A stretch of DNA of 64,000 bases from Petrolisthes cinctipes (lineage: Eukaryota; Arthropoda; Malacostraca; Decapoda; Porcellanidae): the NCBI GenBank assembly GCA_033782935.1, contig JAWQEG010000369.1:315501-379500 (forward strand). The letters run 5' to 3'. This document shows positions 27,033 to 40,865 of the stretch, piece by piece; within the stretch, counting starts at the first letter, position 1; every line of letters starts with the position of its first letter. The position numbers were made by a program, and so were the translations under genes. The notes below the pieces were generated by a model. That model saw only the letters and a list, made by a program, of their open reading frames with translations, did not search any database and was not told the DNA's origin.

Positions 27033-29486
27033 GGGATCCAAAAATATCGAATTTTCGAGTGTTTTGAGCCTGAATTTAAGATATAAACGAGTACAGAAGA
27101 TGCATGCACATATCGACTTTTGGCACCCAAAATATCGATTTTCAGCATGTTCTGGGCTTATATTTTGAAAATATTCTAGCACTGAGTAGGTATGTACAGA
27201 TCGCTTCTGGAACCCAAAAATATCGAATTTTCGGGTGTTTTGAGCCTGAATTTGGGATATAAACGTGTACAGATGATGCATACATATATTGACTTTGGAC
27301 ACCTAAAATATCGATTTTCATCATGTTTTGGGCCTGAATATTGAAAATACTCTAACACAGAGTAGGCATGTACAGATCGCTTCTGGGACCCAAAAATATC
27401 GAATTTTCGGGGATTTTGAGCCTGAATTCGAGATATAAACTGGTACAGAAGATTCATGCACATATCGACTTTAGACACCTAAAATATCGATTTTAAGCAT
27501 GTTTTGACCCTATATATTGAAAACATTCTAGCACTGAGTAGGTATCTACAGATCGCTTCTGGGACCAAAAAATATTGATTTTCGGGTGTTTTGAGCCTGA
27601 ATTTGAGATATAAACGGTTACTGAAGATGCATGCACATATCGACCTTTTACACCTAAAATATCGATTTTGATCATGTTTTGGGTCTGTATCTTGAAAACA
27701 TTCTAGCAAGGAGTAGGCATGTACAGATCGCTTCTGGGACCCAAAAATATCGAATTTTCGGGTTTTTTGAGCCTGAAATAGATATATAAACGGGTACAGA
27801 AGATGCATACACATATTGACTTTGGGCACCTAAAATATCGATTTTTAGCATGTTTTGGGCCCATATTTTGAAAAAATTCTAGCACTGAGTAGGCATGTAC
27901 AGATCGCTTCTGGGACCCAAAAATATTGAATTTTCGGGTGTTTTGAGCCTGAATTTGAGATATAAACGGGTACAGAAGATGCATGCACATATCGAATTTG
28001 GGCACCTAAAATATCGATTTTTAGCATGTTTTGGGCCTGTATTATGAAAATACTCTAACACTGAGTAGGCATGTACAGATCGCTTCTGGGACACAAAGAT
28101 ATCGAATTTTCGTGTGTTTTGAGCATGAATTTGAGATATAAACGGGTACAGAAGATGCAAGCACATATCGACTTTGGGCACCTAAAATATCGATTTCTAG
28201 CATGTTTTGGGCGTATATCTTGAAAATATTCTAGCACTATAGATCGCTTCTGGGACCCAAAAATATCGAATTTTCAAGTGTTTTGAGCCTGAATTTGGGA
28301 TATAAACGGGTACAGAAGATGAATACACATATTGACTTTGGGCACCTAAAATATTGATTTCCAGCATGTTTTGGGCCTGTATTTTGAAAATACTCTAACA
28401 CGGAGTAGGCATGTACAGATCGCTTCTGGGAACCAAAAATATCGAATTTTCGGGTGTTTTGAGCCTGAATTTGAGATATAAACGGGTACAAAAGATGCAT
28501 GCACATATCGACTTTGGACACCTAAAATATCGATTTTTAGCATGTTTTGGCCCCATAACTTCAATATATTTTAGCACTCACTAGACATGTACAGATCGCT
28601 TCTGGGACCCAAAAATATCGAATTTTCGGGTGTTTTGAGCCTGAATTTGGGAAATAAACGGGTACAGAAGATGCATACACATATTGACTTTGGGCACCTA
28701 AAATATCGATTTTCAGCATGTTTTGTGCCTGTATATTGAAAATACTCTAACACGGAGTAGTAGGCATGTACAGATCGCTTCTGGGACCCAAAAATGTTGA
28801 ATTTTCGTGTGTTTTGAGCCTGAATTTGAGATATAAACGGGTACAGAAGATGCATGCACATATCGACTTTGGGCATCTAAAATATTGATTTTCAGCATGT
28901 TTTGGGCCTGTATTTTGAAAATACTCTAACACGGAGTAGGCATGTACAGATCGCTTCTGGGACCCAAAAATATCGAATTTTCGGGTGTTTTGAGCCTGAA
29001 TTTGAGATATAAACGGGTACAGAAGATGCATGCACATATCGACTTTGGGCACCTAAAATATCGATTTTTAGCATGATTTGGGCCCATAAATTTAAAAAAT
29101 TCTAGCACCAGGTAGGCATGTACAGATCGCTTCTGGGACCCAAAAATATCGAATTTTCGGGTGTTTTGAGCCTGAATTTGGGATATAAACGGGTACAGAA
29201 GATGCATACACATATTGACTTTGGGCAACTAAAATATCGATTTTCAGCATCTTTTGGGCCTGTATATTAAAAATACTCTACCACGGAGTAGGCATATACA
29301 GATCGCTTGTGCAACACAAAAATTTCGAATTTTCGGGTGTTTTGAGCCTGAATTTTAGATATAAACGGTTACAGAAGATGAATGCACATATCGACTTTGG
29401 GCACCCAAAATATCGATTTTGAGCATGTTTTTGGCCTGTATTTTGAAAATACTCTAACACGGAAAAGTTATGTACAGATCGCTTCT
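27033..29486 (+). repeat. 14-mer HOR copy 2 (2454 bp)
   Basis: This is the second complete unit, with the same monomer order as copy 1. It differs from copy 1 by scattered substitutions and by a 3-bp TAG duplication near 28758. It shares GGAAAAGTTATG at its left edge with copy 3 (27007 and 29461), while copy 1 has GGAGTAGTCATG there. Copies 2 and 3 are therefore the closest pair. Confidence 0.9.
28751..28763 (+). repeat. 3-bp TAG duplication in HOR copy 2
   Basis: CACGGAGTAGGCATG reads CACGGAGTAGTAGGCATG. It explains the offset change from 2451 to 2454 bp within the 14-mer HOR and is absent from the other copies, so it arose after the HOR was amplified. Confidence 0.9.
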
Positions 29487-31330
29487 GGGATCCAAAAATA
29501 TCGAATTTTCGAGTGTTTTGAGCCTGAATTTAAGATATAAACGAGTACAGAAGATGCATGCACATATCGACTTTTGGCACCCAAAATATCGATTTTCAGC
29601 ATGTTCTGGGCTTATATTTTGAAAATATTCTAGCACTGAGTAGGTATGTACAGATCGCTTCTGGAACCCAAAAATATCGAATTTTCGGGTGTTTTGAGCC
29701 TGAATTTGGGATATAAACGGGTACAGATGATGCATACATATATTGACTTTGGGCACCTAAAATATCGATTTTCATCATGTTTTGGGCCTGAATTTTGAAA
29801 ATACTCTAACACAGAGTAGGCATGTACAGATCGCTTCTGGGACCCAAAAATATCGAATTTTCGGGGGTTTTGAGCCTGAATTCGAGATATAAACTGGTAC
29901 AGAAGATTCATGCACATATCGACTTTAGACACCTAAAATATCGATTTTAAGCATGTTTTGAGCCTATATATTGAAAACATTCTAGCACTGAGTAGGTATC
30001 TACAGATCGCTTCTGGGACCCAAAAATATTGATTTTCGGGTGTTTTGAGCCTGAATTTGAGATATAAACGGTTACTGAAGATGCATGCACATATCGACCT
30101 TTTACACCTAAAATATCGATTTTGAGCATGTTTTGGGTCTGTATCTTGAAAACATTCTAGCAAGGAGTAGGCATGTACAGATCGCTTCTGGGACCCAAAA
30201 ATATCGAATTTTCTGGTTTTTTGAGCCTGAAATAGAAATATAAACGGGTACAGAAGATGCATACACATATTGACTTTGGGCACCTAAAATATCGATTTTT
30301 AGCATGTTTTGGGCCCATATTTTGAAAAAATTCTAGCACTGAGTAGGCATGTACAGATCGCTTCTGGGACCCAAAAATATTGAATTTTCGGGTGTTTTGA
30401 GCCTGAATTTGAGATATAAACGGGTACTGAAGATGCATGCACATATCGAATTTGGGCACCTAAAATATCGATTTTTAGCATGTTTTGGGCCTGTATTATG
30501 AAAATACTCTAACACGGAGTAGGCATGTACAGATCGCTTCTGGGACACAAAGATATCGAATTTTCGTGTGTTTTGAGCATGAATTTGAGATATAAACGGG
30601 TACAGAAGATGCAAGCACATATCGACTTTGGGCACCTAAAATATCGATTTCTAGCATGTTTTGGGCGTATATCTTGAAAATATTCTAGCACTATAGATCG
30701 CTTCTGGGACCCAAAAATATCGAATTTTCAAGTGTTTTGAGCCTGAATTTGGGATATAAACGGGTACAGAAGATGAATACACATATTGACTTTGGGCACC
30801 TAAAATATTGATTTCCAGCATGTTTTGGGCCTGTATTTTGAAAATACTCTAACACGGAGTAGGCATGTACAGATCGCTTCTGGGAACCAAAAATATCGAA
30901 TTTTCGGGTGTTTTGAGCCTGAATTTGAGATATAAACGGGTACAAAAGATGCATGCACATATCGACTTTGGACACCTAAAATATCGATTTTTAGCATGTT
31001 TTGGCCCCATAACTTCAATATATTTTAGCACTCACTAGACATGTACAGATCGCTTCTGGGACCCAAAAATATCGAATTTTCGGGTGTTTTGAGCCTGAAT
31101 TTGGGAAATAAACGGGTACAGAAGATGCATACACATATTGACTTTGGGCACCTAAAATATCGATTTTCAGCATGTTCTGTGCCTGTATATTGAAAATACT
31201 CTAACACGGAGTAGGCATGTACAGATCGCTTCTGGGACCCAAAAATGTTGAATTTTCGGGTGTTTTGAGCCTGAATTTGAGATATAAACGGGTACAGAAG
31301 ATGCATGCACATATCGACTTTGGGCACCTA
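29487..31330 (+). repeat. 14-mer HOR copy 3, truncated
   Basis: It follows copy 2 at a constant 2454-bp offset until about 31330, then departs into monomers with TTTTAGGCGTATATTTTG. About 10.5 of the 14 monomers are present. The CATAAATTTAAAAAATTC end of the unit is lost here. Confidence 0.87.
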
Positions 31331-34300
31331 AAATATCGATTTTTAGCATGTTTTAGGCGTATATTTTGAAAACATTCTAGCACTGAGTAAACATGTACAG
31401 ATCGCTTCTGTGACCCAAAAATTTCGAATTTTCGAGTGTTTTAAACCTGAATTTGGGAAATAAACGGGTACAGAAGATGCATGCACATATCGACTTTGGG
31501 CACCTAAAATATCGATTTTCAGCATGTTTTGGGCCTGTATATTGGAAATACTCTAATATGGAGTAGGCATGTACAGATCGCTTCTGGGAACCAAAAACAT
31601 CGAATTTTCGGGAGTTTTGAGCCTAAATTTGAGATATAAACGGGTACAGAAGATGAATGCACATATCGACTTTGGGCACCTAAAATATCGATTTCTAGTA
31701 TGTTATGGGCGTATATCTTGAAAATATTCTAGCATTGAGTAGGCATATATAGATCGCTTCTGGGACCCAAAAATATCGAATTTTCGGGTGTTTTGAGCCT
31801 GAATTTGGGATATAAACGGGTACAGAAGATGAATACACATATTCACTTTGGGCACCTAAAATATTGATTTTCAGCATGTTTTGGGTCTCTACTTTGAAAA
31901 TACTCTAACACGGAGTAGGCATGTACAGATCGCTTCTGGGAACCAAAAATATCGAATTTTCAGGTGTTTTGAGCCTGAATTTGAGATATAAACGGGTACA
32001 GAAGATGCAAGCACATATCGACTTTGGGCACCTAAAATATCGATTTCTAGCATTTTTTGGGCGTATATCTTGAAAATATTCTAGCACTATAGATCGCTTC
32101 TGGGACCCAAAAATATCGAATTTTCAAGTGTTTTTAGCCTGAATTTGGGATATAAACGGGTACAGAAGATGAATACACATATTGACTTTGGGCACCTAAA
32201 ATATTGATTTCCAGCATGTTTTGGGCCTGTATTTTGAAAATACTCTAACACGGAGTAGGCATGTACAGATCGCTTCTGGGAACCTAAAATATCGAATTTT
32301 CGGGTGTTTTGAGCCTGAATTTGAGATATAAACGGGTACAAAAGATGCATGCACATATCGACTTTGGACACCAAAAATATCGATTTTTAGCATGTTTTGG
32401 CCCCATAACTTCAATATATTTTAGCACTCACTAGGCATGTACAGATCGCTTCTGGGACCCAAAAATATCGAATTTTCGGGTGTTTTGAGCCTGAATTTGG
32501 GAAATAAACGGGTACAGAAGATGCATACACATATTGACTTTGGGCACCTAAAATATCGATTTTCAGCATGTTTTGTTCCTGTATATTGAAAATACTCTAA
32601 CACGGAGTAGGCATGTACAGATCGCTTCTGGGACCCAAAAATGTTGAATTTTCGGGTGTTCTGAACCTGAATTTGAGATATAAACGGGTACAGAAGATGC
32701 ATGCACATATCGACTTTGGGCACCTAAAATATTGATTTTCAGCATGTTTTGGGCCTGTATTTTGAAAATACTCTAACACGGAGTAGGCATGTACAGATCG
32801 CTTCTGGGACCCAAAAATATCGAATTTTTCAGGTGTTTTGAGCCTGAATTTAAGATAAAAACGGGTACAGAAGATGCATGCACATATCGACTTTGGGCAC
32901 CTAAAATATCGATTTTTAGCATGATTTGGGCCCATAAATTTAAAAAATTCTAGCACTAAGTAGGCATGTACAGATCGCTTCTGGGACCCAAAAATATCGA
33001 ATTTTCGGGTGTTTTTAGCCTGAATTTGAGATATAAACGGGTACAGAAGATGCATGCACATATCGACTTTGGGCACACAAAATATCGATTTTTAGCATGT
33101 TTTGGGCCTACATTTTGAAAATATTCTAGCACTGAGTAGGCATGTACAGATCGCTTCTGGAACCCAAAAATATCGAATTTTAGAGTGTTTTCAACCTGAA
33201 TTTGGGATATAAACGGGTAAAGAAGATGCATGCACATATTGACGTTGGGCACCCAAAATATCGATTTTGAGCATAATTTGAGCCTGTATTTTAAAAATAC
33301 TCTAACACGGAGTAGGCATGTACAGATCGCTTCTGGGACACAAAAATATCGAATTTTCGAGTGTTTTGAGCCTGAATTTGAGATATAAACGGGTACAGAA
33401 GATGCATGCACATATCGACTTTGGGCACCTAAAATATAGATTTTTAGCATGTTTTAGGCGTATATTTTGAAAACATTCTTGCACTGAGTAAACATGTACA
33501 GATCGCTTTTGTGACCCAAAAATTTCGAATTTTCGAGTGTTTTAAACCTGAATTTGGGAAATAAACGGGTACAGAAGTACATGCACATATCGACTTTGGG
33601 CACCTAAAATATCGATTTTCAGCATGTTTTGGGCCTGTATATTGGAAATACTCTAATATGGAGTAGGCATGTACAGATCGCTTCTGGGACCCAAAAACAT
33701 CGAATTTTCGGGAGTTTTGAGCCTGAATTTGAGATATAAACGGGTACTGAAGATGCATGCACATATCGACTTTGGGCACCTAAAATATCGATTTCTAGTA
33801 TGTTTTGGGCGTATATCTTGAAAATATTCTAGCACTGAGTAGGCATATATAGATCGCTTCTGGGACCCAAAAATATCGAATTTTCGGGTGTTTTGAGCCT
33901 GAATTTGGGATATAAACGGGTACAGAAGATGAATACACATATTCACTTTGGGCACCTAAAATATTGATTTTCAGCATGTTTTGGGTCTCTACTTTGAAAA
34001 TACTCTAACACGGAGTAGGCATGTACAGATCGCTTCTGGGAACCAAAAATATCGAATTTTCGGGTGTTTTGAGCCTGAATTTGAGATATAAACGGGAACA
34101 AAAGATGCATGCACATATCGACTTTGGGCACCTAAAATATCGATTTTTAGCATGATTTGGGCCCATAAATTTAAAAAATTCTAGCACCAGGTAGGCATGT
34201 ACAGATCGCTTCTGGGACCCAAAAATATCGAATTTTCGGGTGTTTTGAGCCTGAATTTGGGATATAAACGGGTACAGAAGATGCATACACATATTGACTT

Positions 34301-34565
34301 TGGGCAACTAAAATATCGATTTTCAGCATCTTTTGGGCCTGTATATTAAAAATACTCTACCACGGAGTAGGCATATACAGATCGCTTGTGCGACACAAAA
34401 ATATTGAATTTTCGGGTGTTTTGAGCCTGAATTTTAGATATAAACGGGTACAGAAGATGCATGCACATATCGACTTTGGGCAAACAAAATATCGATTTTG
34501 AGCATGTTTTTGGCCTGTATTTTGAAAATACTCTAACACGGAGTAGTCATGTACAGATCGCTTCT
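31331..34565 (+). repeat. Rearranged segment between 14-mer HOR copies
   Basis: 31331-32090 and about 33430-34190 match at 2100 bp (12 monomers minus 12 bp), both carrying TATTGGAAATACTCTAATATGG (at about 31543 and 33643) and the CTAGTATGTTNTGGGCG variant. Between them, 32090-32750 repeats 30694-31354 of HOR copy 3 at 1396 bp. A 1-bp insertion near 32826 and a 1-bp deletion near 33578 are private. The segment looks like several unequal exchanges superimposed. Confidence 0.78.
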
Positions 34566-35972
34566 GGGATCCAAAAATATCGAATTTTCGAGTGTTTTGA
34601 GTCTGAATTTAAGATATAAACGGGTACAGAAGATGCATGCACATATCGACTTTTGGCACCCAAAATATCGATTTTCAGCATGTTCTGGGCTTATATTTTG
34701 AAAATATTCTAGCACTGAGTAGGTATGTACAGATCGCTTCTGGAACCCAAAAATATCGAATTTTCGGGTGTTTTGAGCTTGAATTTGGGATATAAACGGG
34801 TACAGATGATGCATACATATATTGACTTTGGGCACCTAAAATATCGATTTTCATCATGTTTTGGGCCTGTATTTTGAAAATACTCTAACACAGAGTAGGC
34901 ATGTACAGATCGCTTCTGGGACACAAAAATATCGAATTTTCGGGGATTTTGAGCCTGAATTCGAGATATAAACGGGTACAGAAGATTCATGCACATATCG
35001 ACTTTAGACACCTAAAATATCGATTTTAAGCATGTTTTGAGCCTATATTTTGAAAACTTTCTAGCACTGAGTAGGTATGTACAGATCGCTTCTGGGACCA
35101 AAAAATATTGATTTTCGGGTGTTTTGAGCCTGAATTTGATATATAAACGGTTACTGAAGATGCATGCACATATCGACCTTTTACACCTAAAATATCGATT
35201 TTGAGCATCTTTTGTTTCTGTATCTTGAAAACATTCTAGCAAGGAGTAGGTATGTACAGATCGCTTCTGGGACCCAAAAATATTGAGTTTTCGGGTGTTT
35301 TGAGCCTGAATTTGAGATATAAACGGGTATTGAAGATGCATGCACATATCGAATTTGGGCACCTAAAATATCGGTTTTTAGCATGTTTTAGGCCTGTATT
35401 ATGAAAATACTCTAACAAGGAGTAGGCATGTACAGATCGCTTCTGGGACACAAAAATATCGAATTTTCGTGTGTTTTGTGCCTGAATTTGAGATATAAAG
35501 GGGTACAGAAGATGCATGCACATATCGACTTTGGGCACCTAAAATATCGATTTTTAGCATGATTTGGGCCCATAAATTTAAAAAATTCTAGCACCAGGTA
35601 GGCATGTACAGATCGCTTCTGGGACCCAAAAATATCGAATTTTTGGGTGTTTTGAGCCTGAATTTGGGATATAAACGGGTACAGAAGATGCATACACATA
35701 TTGACTTTGGGCAACTAAAATATCGATTTTCAGCATCTTTTGGGCCTGTATATTAAAAATACTCTACCACGGAGTAGGCATATACAGATCGCTTGTGCAA
35801 CACAAAAATTTCGAATTTTCGGGTGTTTTGAGCCTGAATTTTAGATATAAACGGGTACAGAAGATGAATGCACATATCGACTTTGGGCACCCAAAATATC
35901 GATTTTGAGCATGTTTTTGGCCTGTATTTTGAAAATACTCTAACACGGAGTAGTCATGTACAGATCGCTTCT
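34566..35972 (+). repeat. 14-mer HOR deletion derivative, 8 monomers (1407 bp)
   Basis: Bounded by GGGATCC at 34566 and 35973. The first part follows the HOR in order. After about 35500 it jumps directly to the CATAAATTTAAAAAATTC monomer, skipping six monomers of the standard unit including the 12-bp-deleted one. The loss is a whole number of monomers, as expected for in-register unequal exchange. Confidence 0.85.
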
Positions 35973-37915
35973 GGGATCCAAAAATATCGAATTTTCGAGT
36001 GTTTTGAGCCTGAATTTAAGATATAAACGGGTACAGAAGATGCATGCACATATCGACTTTTGGCACCCAAAATATCGATTTTCAGCATGTTCTGGGCTTA
36101 TATTTTGAAAATATTCTAGCACTGAGTAGGTATGTACAGATCGCTTCTGGAACCCAAAAATATCGAATTTTCGGGTGTTTTGAGCCTGAATTTGGGATAT
36201 AAACGGGTACAGATGATGCATACATATATTGACTTTGTGCACCTAAAATATCGATTTTAATCATGTTTTGGGCCTGTATTTTGAAAATACTCTAACACAG
36301 AGTAGGCATGTACAGATCGCTTCTGGGACCCAAAAATATCGAATTTTCGGGTGTTTTGAGCCTGAATTCGAGATATAAACGGGTACAGAAGATTCATGCA
36401 CATATCGACTTTAGACACCTAAAATATCGATTTTAAGCATGTTTTGAGCCTATTTTTTGAAAACATTCAAGCACTGAGTAGGTATGTACAGATCGCTTCT
36501 GGGACCAAAAAATATTGATTTTCGGGTGTTTTGAGCCTGAATTTGAGATATAAACGGTTACTGAAGATGCATGCACATATCGACCTTTTACACCTAAAAT
36601 ATCGATTTTGAGCATGTTTTGGGTCTGTATCTTGAAAACATTCTAGCAAGGAGTAGGCATGTACAGATCGCTTCTGGGACCCAAAAATATCGAATTTTCG
36701 GGTTTTTTGAGCCTGAAATAGAGATATAAACGGGTACAGAAGATGCATACACATATTGACTTTGGGCACCTAAAATATCGATTTTTAGCATGTTTTGGGC
36801 CCATATTTCGAAAAAATTCTAGCACTGAGTAGGTATGTACAGATCGCTTCTGGGACCCAAAAATATTGAATTTTCGGGTGTTTTGAGCCTGAATTTGAGA
36901 TATAAACGGGTTCTGAAGATGCATGCACATATCGAATTTGGGCACCTAAAATATCGATTTTGAGCATGTTTTTGGCCTGTATTATGAAAATACTCTAACA
37001 CGGAGTAGGCATGTACAGATCGCTTCTGGGACACAAAGATATCGAATTTTCAGGTGTTTTGAGCCTGAATTTGAGATATAAACGGGTACAGAAGATGCAA
37101 GCACATATCGACTTTGGGCACCTAAAATATCGATTTCTAGCATGTTTTGGGCGTATATCTTGAAAATATTCTAGCACTATAGATCGCTTCTGGGACCCAA
37201 AAATATCGAATTTTCAAGTGTTTTGAGCCTGAATTTGGGATATAAACGGGTACAGAAGATGAATACACATATTGACTTTGGGCACCTAAAATATTGATTT
37301 CCAGCATGTTTTGGGCCTGTAATTTGAAAATACTCTAACATCGAGTAGGCATGTACAGATCGCTTCTGGGAACCAAAAATATCGAATTTTCGGGTGTTTT
37401 GAGCCTGAATTTGAGATATAAACGGGTACAAAAGATGCATGCACATATCGACTTTGGACACCTAAAATATCGATTTTTAGCATGTTTTGGCCCCATAACT
37501 TCAATATATTTTAGCACTCACTAGGCATGTACAGATCGCTTCTGGGACCCAAAAATATCGAATTTTCGGGTGTTTTGAGCCTGAATTTGGGAAATAAACG
37601 GGTACAGAAGATGCATACACATATTGACTTTGGGCACCTAAAATATCGATTTTCAGCATGTTTTGTGCCTGTATATTGAAAATACTCTAACACGGAGTAT
37701 GCATGTACAGATCGCTTCTGGGACCCAAAAATGTTGAATTTTCGGGTGTTCTGAACCTGAATTTGAGATATAAACGGGTACAGAAGATGCATGCACATAT
37801 CGACTTTGGGCACCTAAAATATTGATTTTCAGCATGTTTTGGGCCTGTATTTTGAAAATACTCTAACACGGAGTAGGCATGTACAGATCGCTTCTGGGAC
37901 CCAAAAATATCGAAT
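35973..37915 (+). repeat. 14-mer HOR, further partial copy
   Basis: It tracks copy 3 at a constant offset of 6486 bp, including the 12-bp deletion at 37178 and CCCCATAACTTCAATATATT at about 37492. It diverges at about 37915, where CAGGTGTTTTGAGACTG begins. 37916-38399 then resembles 33706-34190 at 4210 bp. Confidence 0.85.
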
Positions 37916-38399
37916 TTTCAGGTGTTTTGAGACTGAATTTGAGATATAAACGGCTACTGAAGATGCATGCACATATCGACTTTGGGCACCTAAAATATCG
38001 ATTTCTAGTATATTATGGGCGTATATCTTGAAAATATTCTAGCACTGAGTAGGCATATATAGATCGCTTCTGGGACCCAAAAATATCGAATTTTCGGGTG
38101 TTTTGAGCTTGAATTTGGGATATAAACGGGTACAGAAGATGAATACACATATTCACTTTGGGCACCTAAAATATTGATTTTCAGCATGTTTTGGGTCTCT
38201 ACTTTGAAAATACTCTAACACGGAGTAGGCATGTACAGATCGCTTCTGGGAACCAAAAATATCGAATTTTCGGGTGTTTTGAGCCTGAATTTGAGATATA
38301 AACGGGTACAGAAGATGCATGCACATATCGAATTTGGGCACCTAAAATATCGATTTTTTGCATGTTTTGGGCCTGTATTATGAAAATACTCTAACACGG

Positions 38400-39619
38400 A
38401 GTAGGCATGTACAGATCGCTTCTGGGACACAAAGATATCGAATTTTCGTGTGTTTTGAGCCTGAATTTGAGATATAAACGGGTACAGAAGATGCAAGCAC
38501 ATATCGACTTTGGGCACCTAAAATATCGATTTCTAGCATGTTTTGGGCGTATATCTTGAAAATATTCTAGCACTATAGATCGCTTCTGGGACCCAAAAAT
38601 ATCGAATTTTCAAGTGTTTTGAGCCTGAATTTGGGATATAAACAGGTACAGAAGATGAATACACATATTGACTTTGGGCACCTAAAATATTGATTTCCAG
38701 CATGTTTTGGGCCTGTATTTTGAAAATACTCTAACACGGAGTAGGTATGTACAGATCGCTTCTTGGGCCCAAAAATATCGAATTTTCGGGTGTTTTTAGC
38801 CTGAATTTGAGATATAAACGGGTACAGAAGATGAATGCACATATCGACTTTGGGCACACAAAATATCGATTTTGAGCATGTTTTGGGCCTACATTTTGAA
38901 AATATTCTAGCACTGAGAAGGCATGTGCAGACTGCTTCTGGAACCCAAAAATATCGAATTTTAAAGTGTTTTAAACCTGAATTTGGGATGTAAACGGGTA
39001 CAGAATATGCATTCACATATCGACTTTGGACACCTAAAATATCGATTTTTAGCATGTTTTGAGCCTATATTTTGAAAATATTCTAGCACTGAGTAGGCAT
39101 GTACAGATCGCTTCTGGAACCCAAAAATATCGAATTTTAGAGTGTTTTCAACCTGAATTTGGGATATAAACGGGTAAAGAAGATGCATGCACATATTGAC
39201 GTTGGGCACCCAAAATAACGATTTTGAGCATAATTTGAGCCTGTATTTTGAAAATACTCTAACACGGAGTAGGCATGTACAGATCGCTTCTGGGACACAA
39301 AAATATCGAATTTTCGAGTGTTTTGAGCCTGAATTTGAGATATAAACGGGTACAGAAGATGCATGCACATATCGACTTTGGGCACCTAAAATATCGATTT
39401 TTAGCATGTTTTAGGCGTATATTTTGAAAACATTCTAGCACGGAGTAAACATGTACAGATCGCTTCTGTGACCCAAAAATTTCGAATTTTCGAGTGTTTT
39501 AAACCTGAATTTGGGAAATAAACGGGTACAGAAGATGCATGCACATATCGACTTTGGGCACCTAAAATATCGATTTTCAGCATGTTTTGGGCCTGTATAT
39601 TGGAAATACTCTAATATGG
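38400..39619 (+). repeat. 7-mer duplication (1220 bp), copy 1
   Basis: Matches 39620-40865 at exactly 1220 bp, which is 7 x 176 minus the 12-bp deletion it carries at 38574. Only three differences were found by eye: near 38853 (GATGAATG against GATGCATG), near 39151 and near 39215. It contains the AGAAGGCATGTGCAGACTGC monomer, otherwise seen only as variants near 55570 and 58380. Confidence 0.92.
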
Positions 39620-40865
39620 AGTAGGCATGTACAGATCGCTTCTGGGACACAAAGATATCGAATTTTCGTGTGTTTTGAGCCTGAATTTGAGATATAAACG
39701 GGTACAGAAGATGCAAGCACATATCGACTTTGGGCACCTAAAATATCGATTTCTAGCATGTTTTGGGCGTATATCTTGAAAATATTCTAGCACTATAGAT
39801 CGCTTCTGGGACCCAAAAATATCGAATTTTCAAGTGTTTTGAGCCTGAATTTGGGATATAAACAGGTACAGAAGATGAATACACATATTGACTTTGGGCA
39901 CCTAAAATATTGATTTCCAGCATGTTTTGGGCCTGTATTTTGAAAATACTCTAACACGGAGTAGGTATGTACAGATCGCTTCTTGGGCCCAAAAATATCG
40001 AATTTTCGGGTGTTTTTAGCCTGAATTTGAGATATAAACGGGTACAGAAGATGCATGCACATATCGACTTTGGGCACACAAAATATCGATTTTGAGCATG
40101 TTTTGGGCCTACATTTTGAAAATATTCTAGCACTGAGAAGGCATGTGCAGACTGCTTCTGGAACCCAAAAATATCGAATTTTAAAGTGTTTTAAACCTGA
40201 ATTTGGGATGTAAACGGGTACAGAATATGCATTCACATATCGACTTTGGACACCTAAAATATCGATTTTTAGCATGTTTTGAGCCTATATTTTGAAAATA
40301 TTCTAGCACTGAGTAGGCATGTACAGATCGCTTCTGGAACCCAAAAATATCGAATTTTAGAGTGTTTTCAAACTGAATTTGGGATATAAACGGGTAAAGA
40401 AGATGCATGCACATATTGACGTTGGGCACCCAAAATATCGATTTTGAGCATAATTTGAGCCTGTATTTTGAAAATACTCTAACACGGAGTAGGCATGTAC
40501 AGATCGCTTCTGGGACACAAAAATATCGAATTTTCGAGTGTTTTGAGCCTGAATTTGAGATATAAACGGGTACAGAAGATGCATGCACATATCGACTTTG
40601 GGCACCTAAAATATCGATTTTTAGCATGTTTTAGGCGTATATTTTGAAAACATTCTAGCACGGAGTAAACATGTACAGATCGCTTCTGTGACCCAAAAAT
40701 TTCGAATTTTCGAGTGTTTTAAACCTGAATTTGGGAAATAAACGGGTACAGAAGATGCATGCACATATCGACTTTGGGCACCTAAAATATCGATTTTCAG
40801 CATGTTTTGGGCCTGTATATTGGAAATACTCTAATATGGAGTAGGCATGTACAGATCGCTTCTGG
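39620..40865 (+). repeat. 7-mer duplication (1220 bp), copy 2
   Basis: Direct tandem partner of 38400-39619, about 99.7% identical by my count. It ends at about 40865, where copy 1 continues into ACACAAAGATATCG but this copy reads ACCCAAAAATATCG. It is one of the youngest duplications in the window. Confidence 0.92.
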
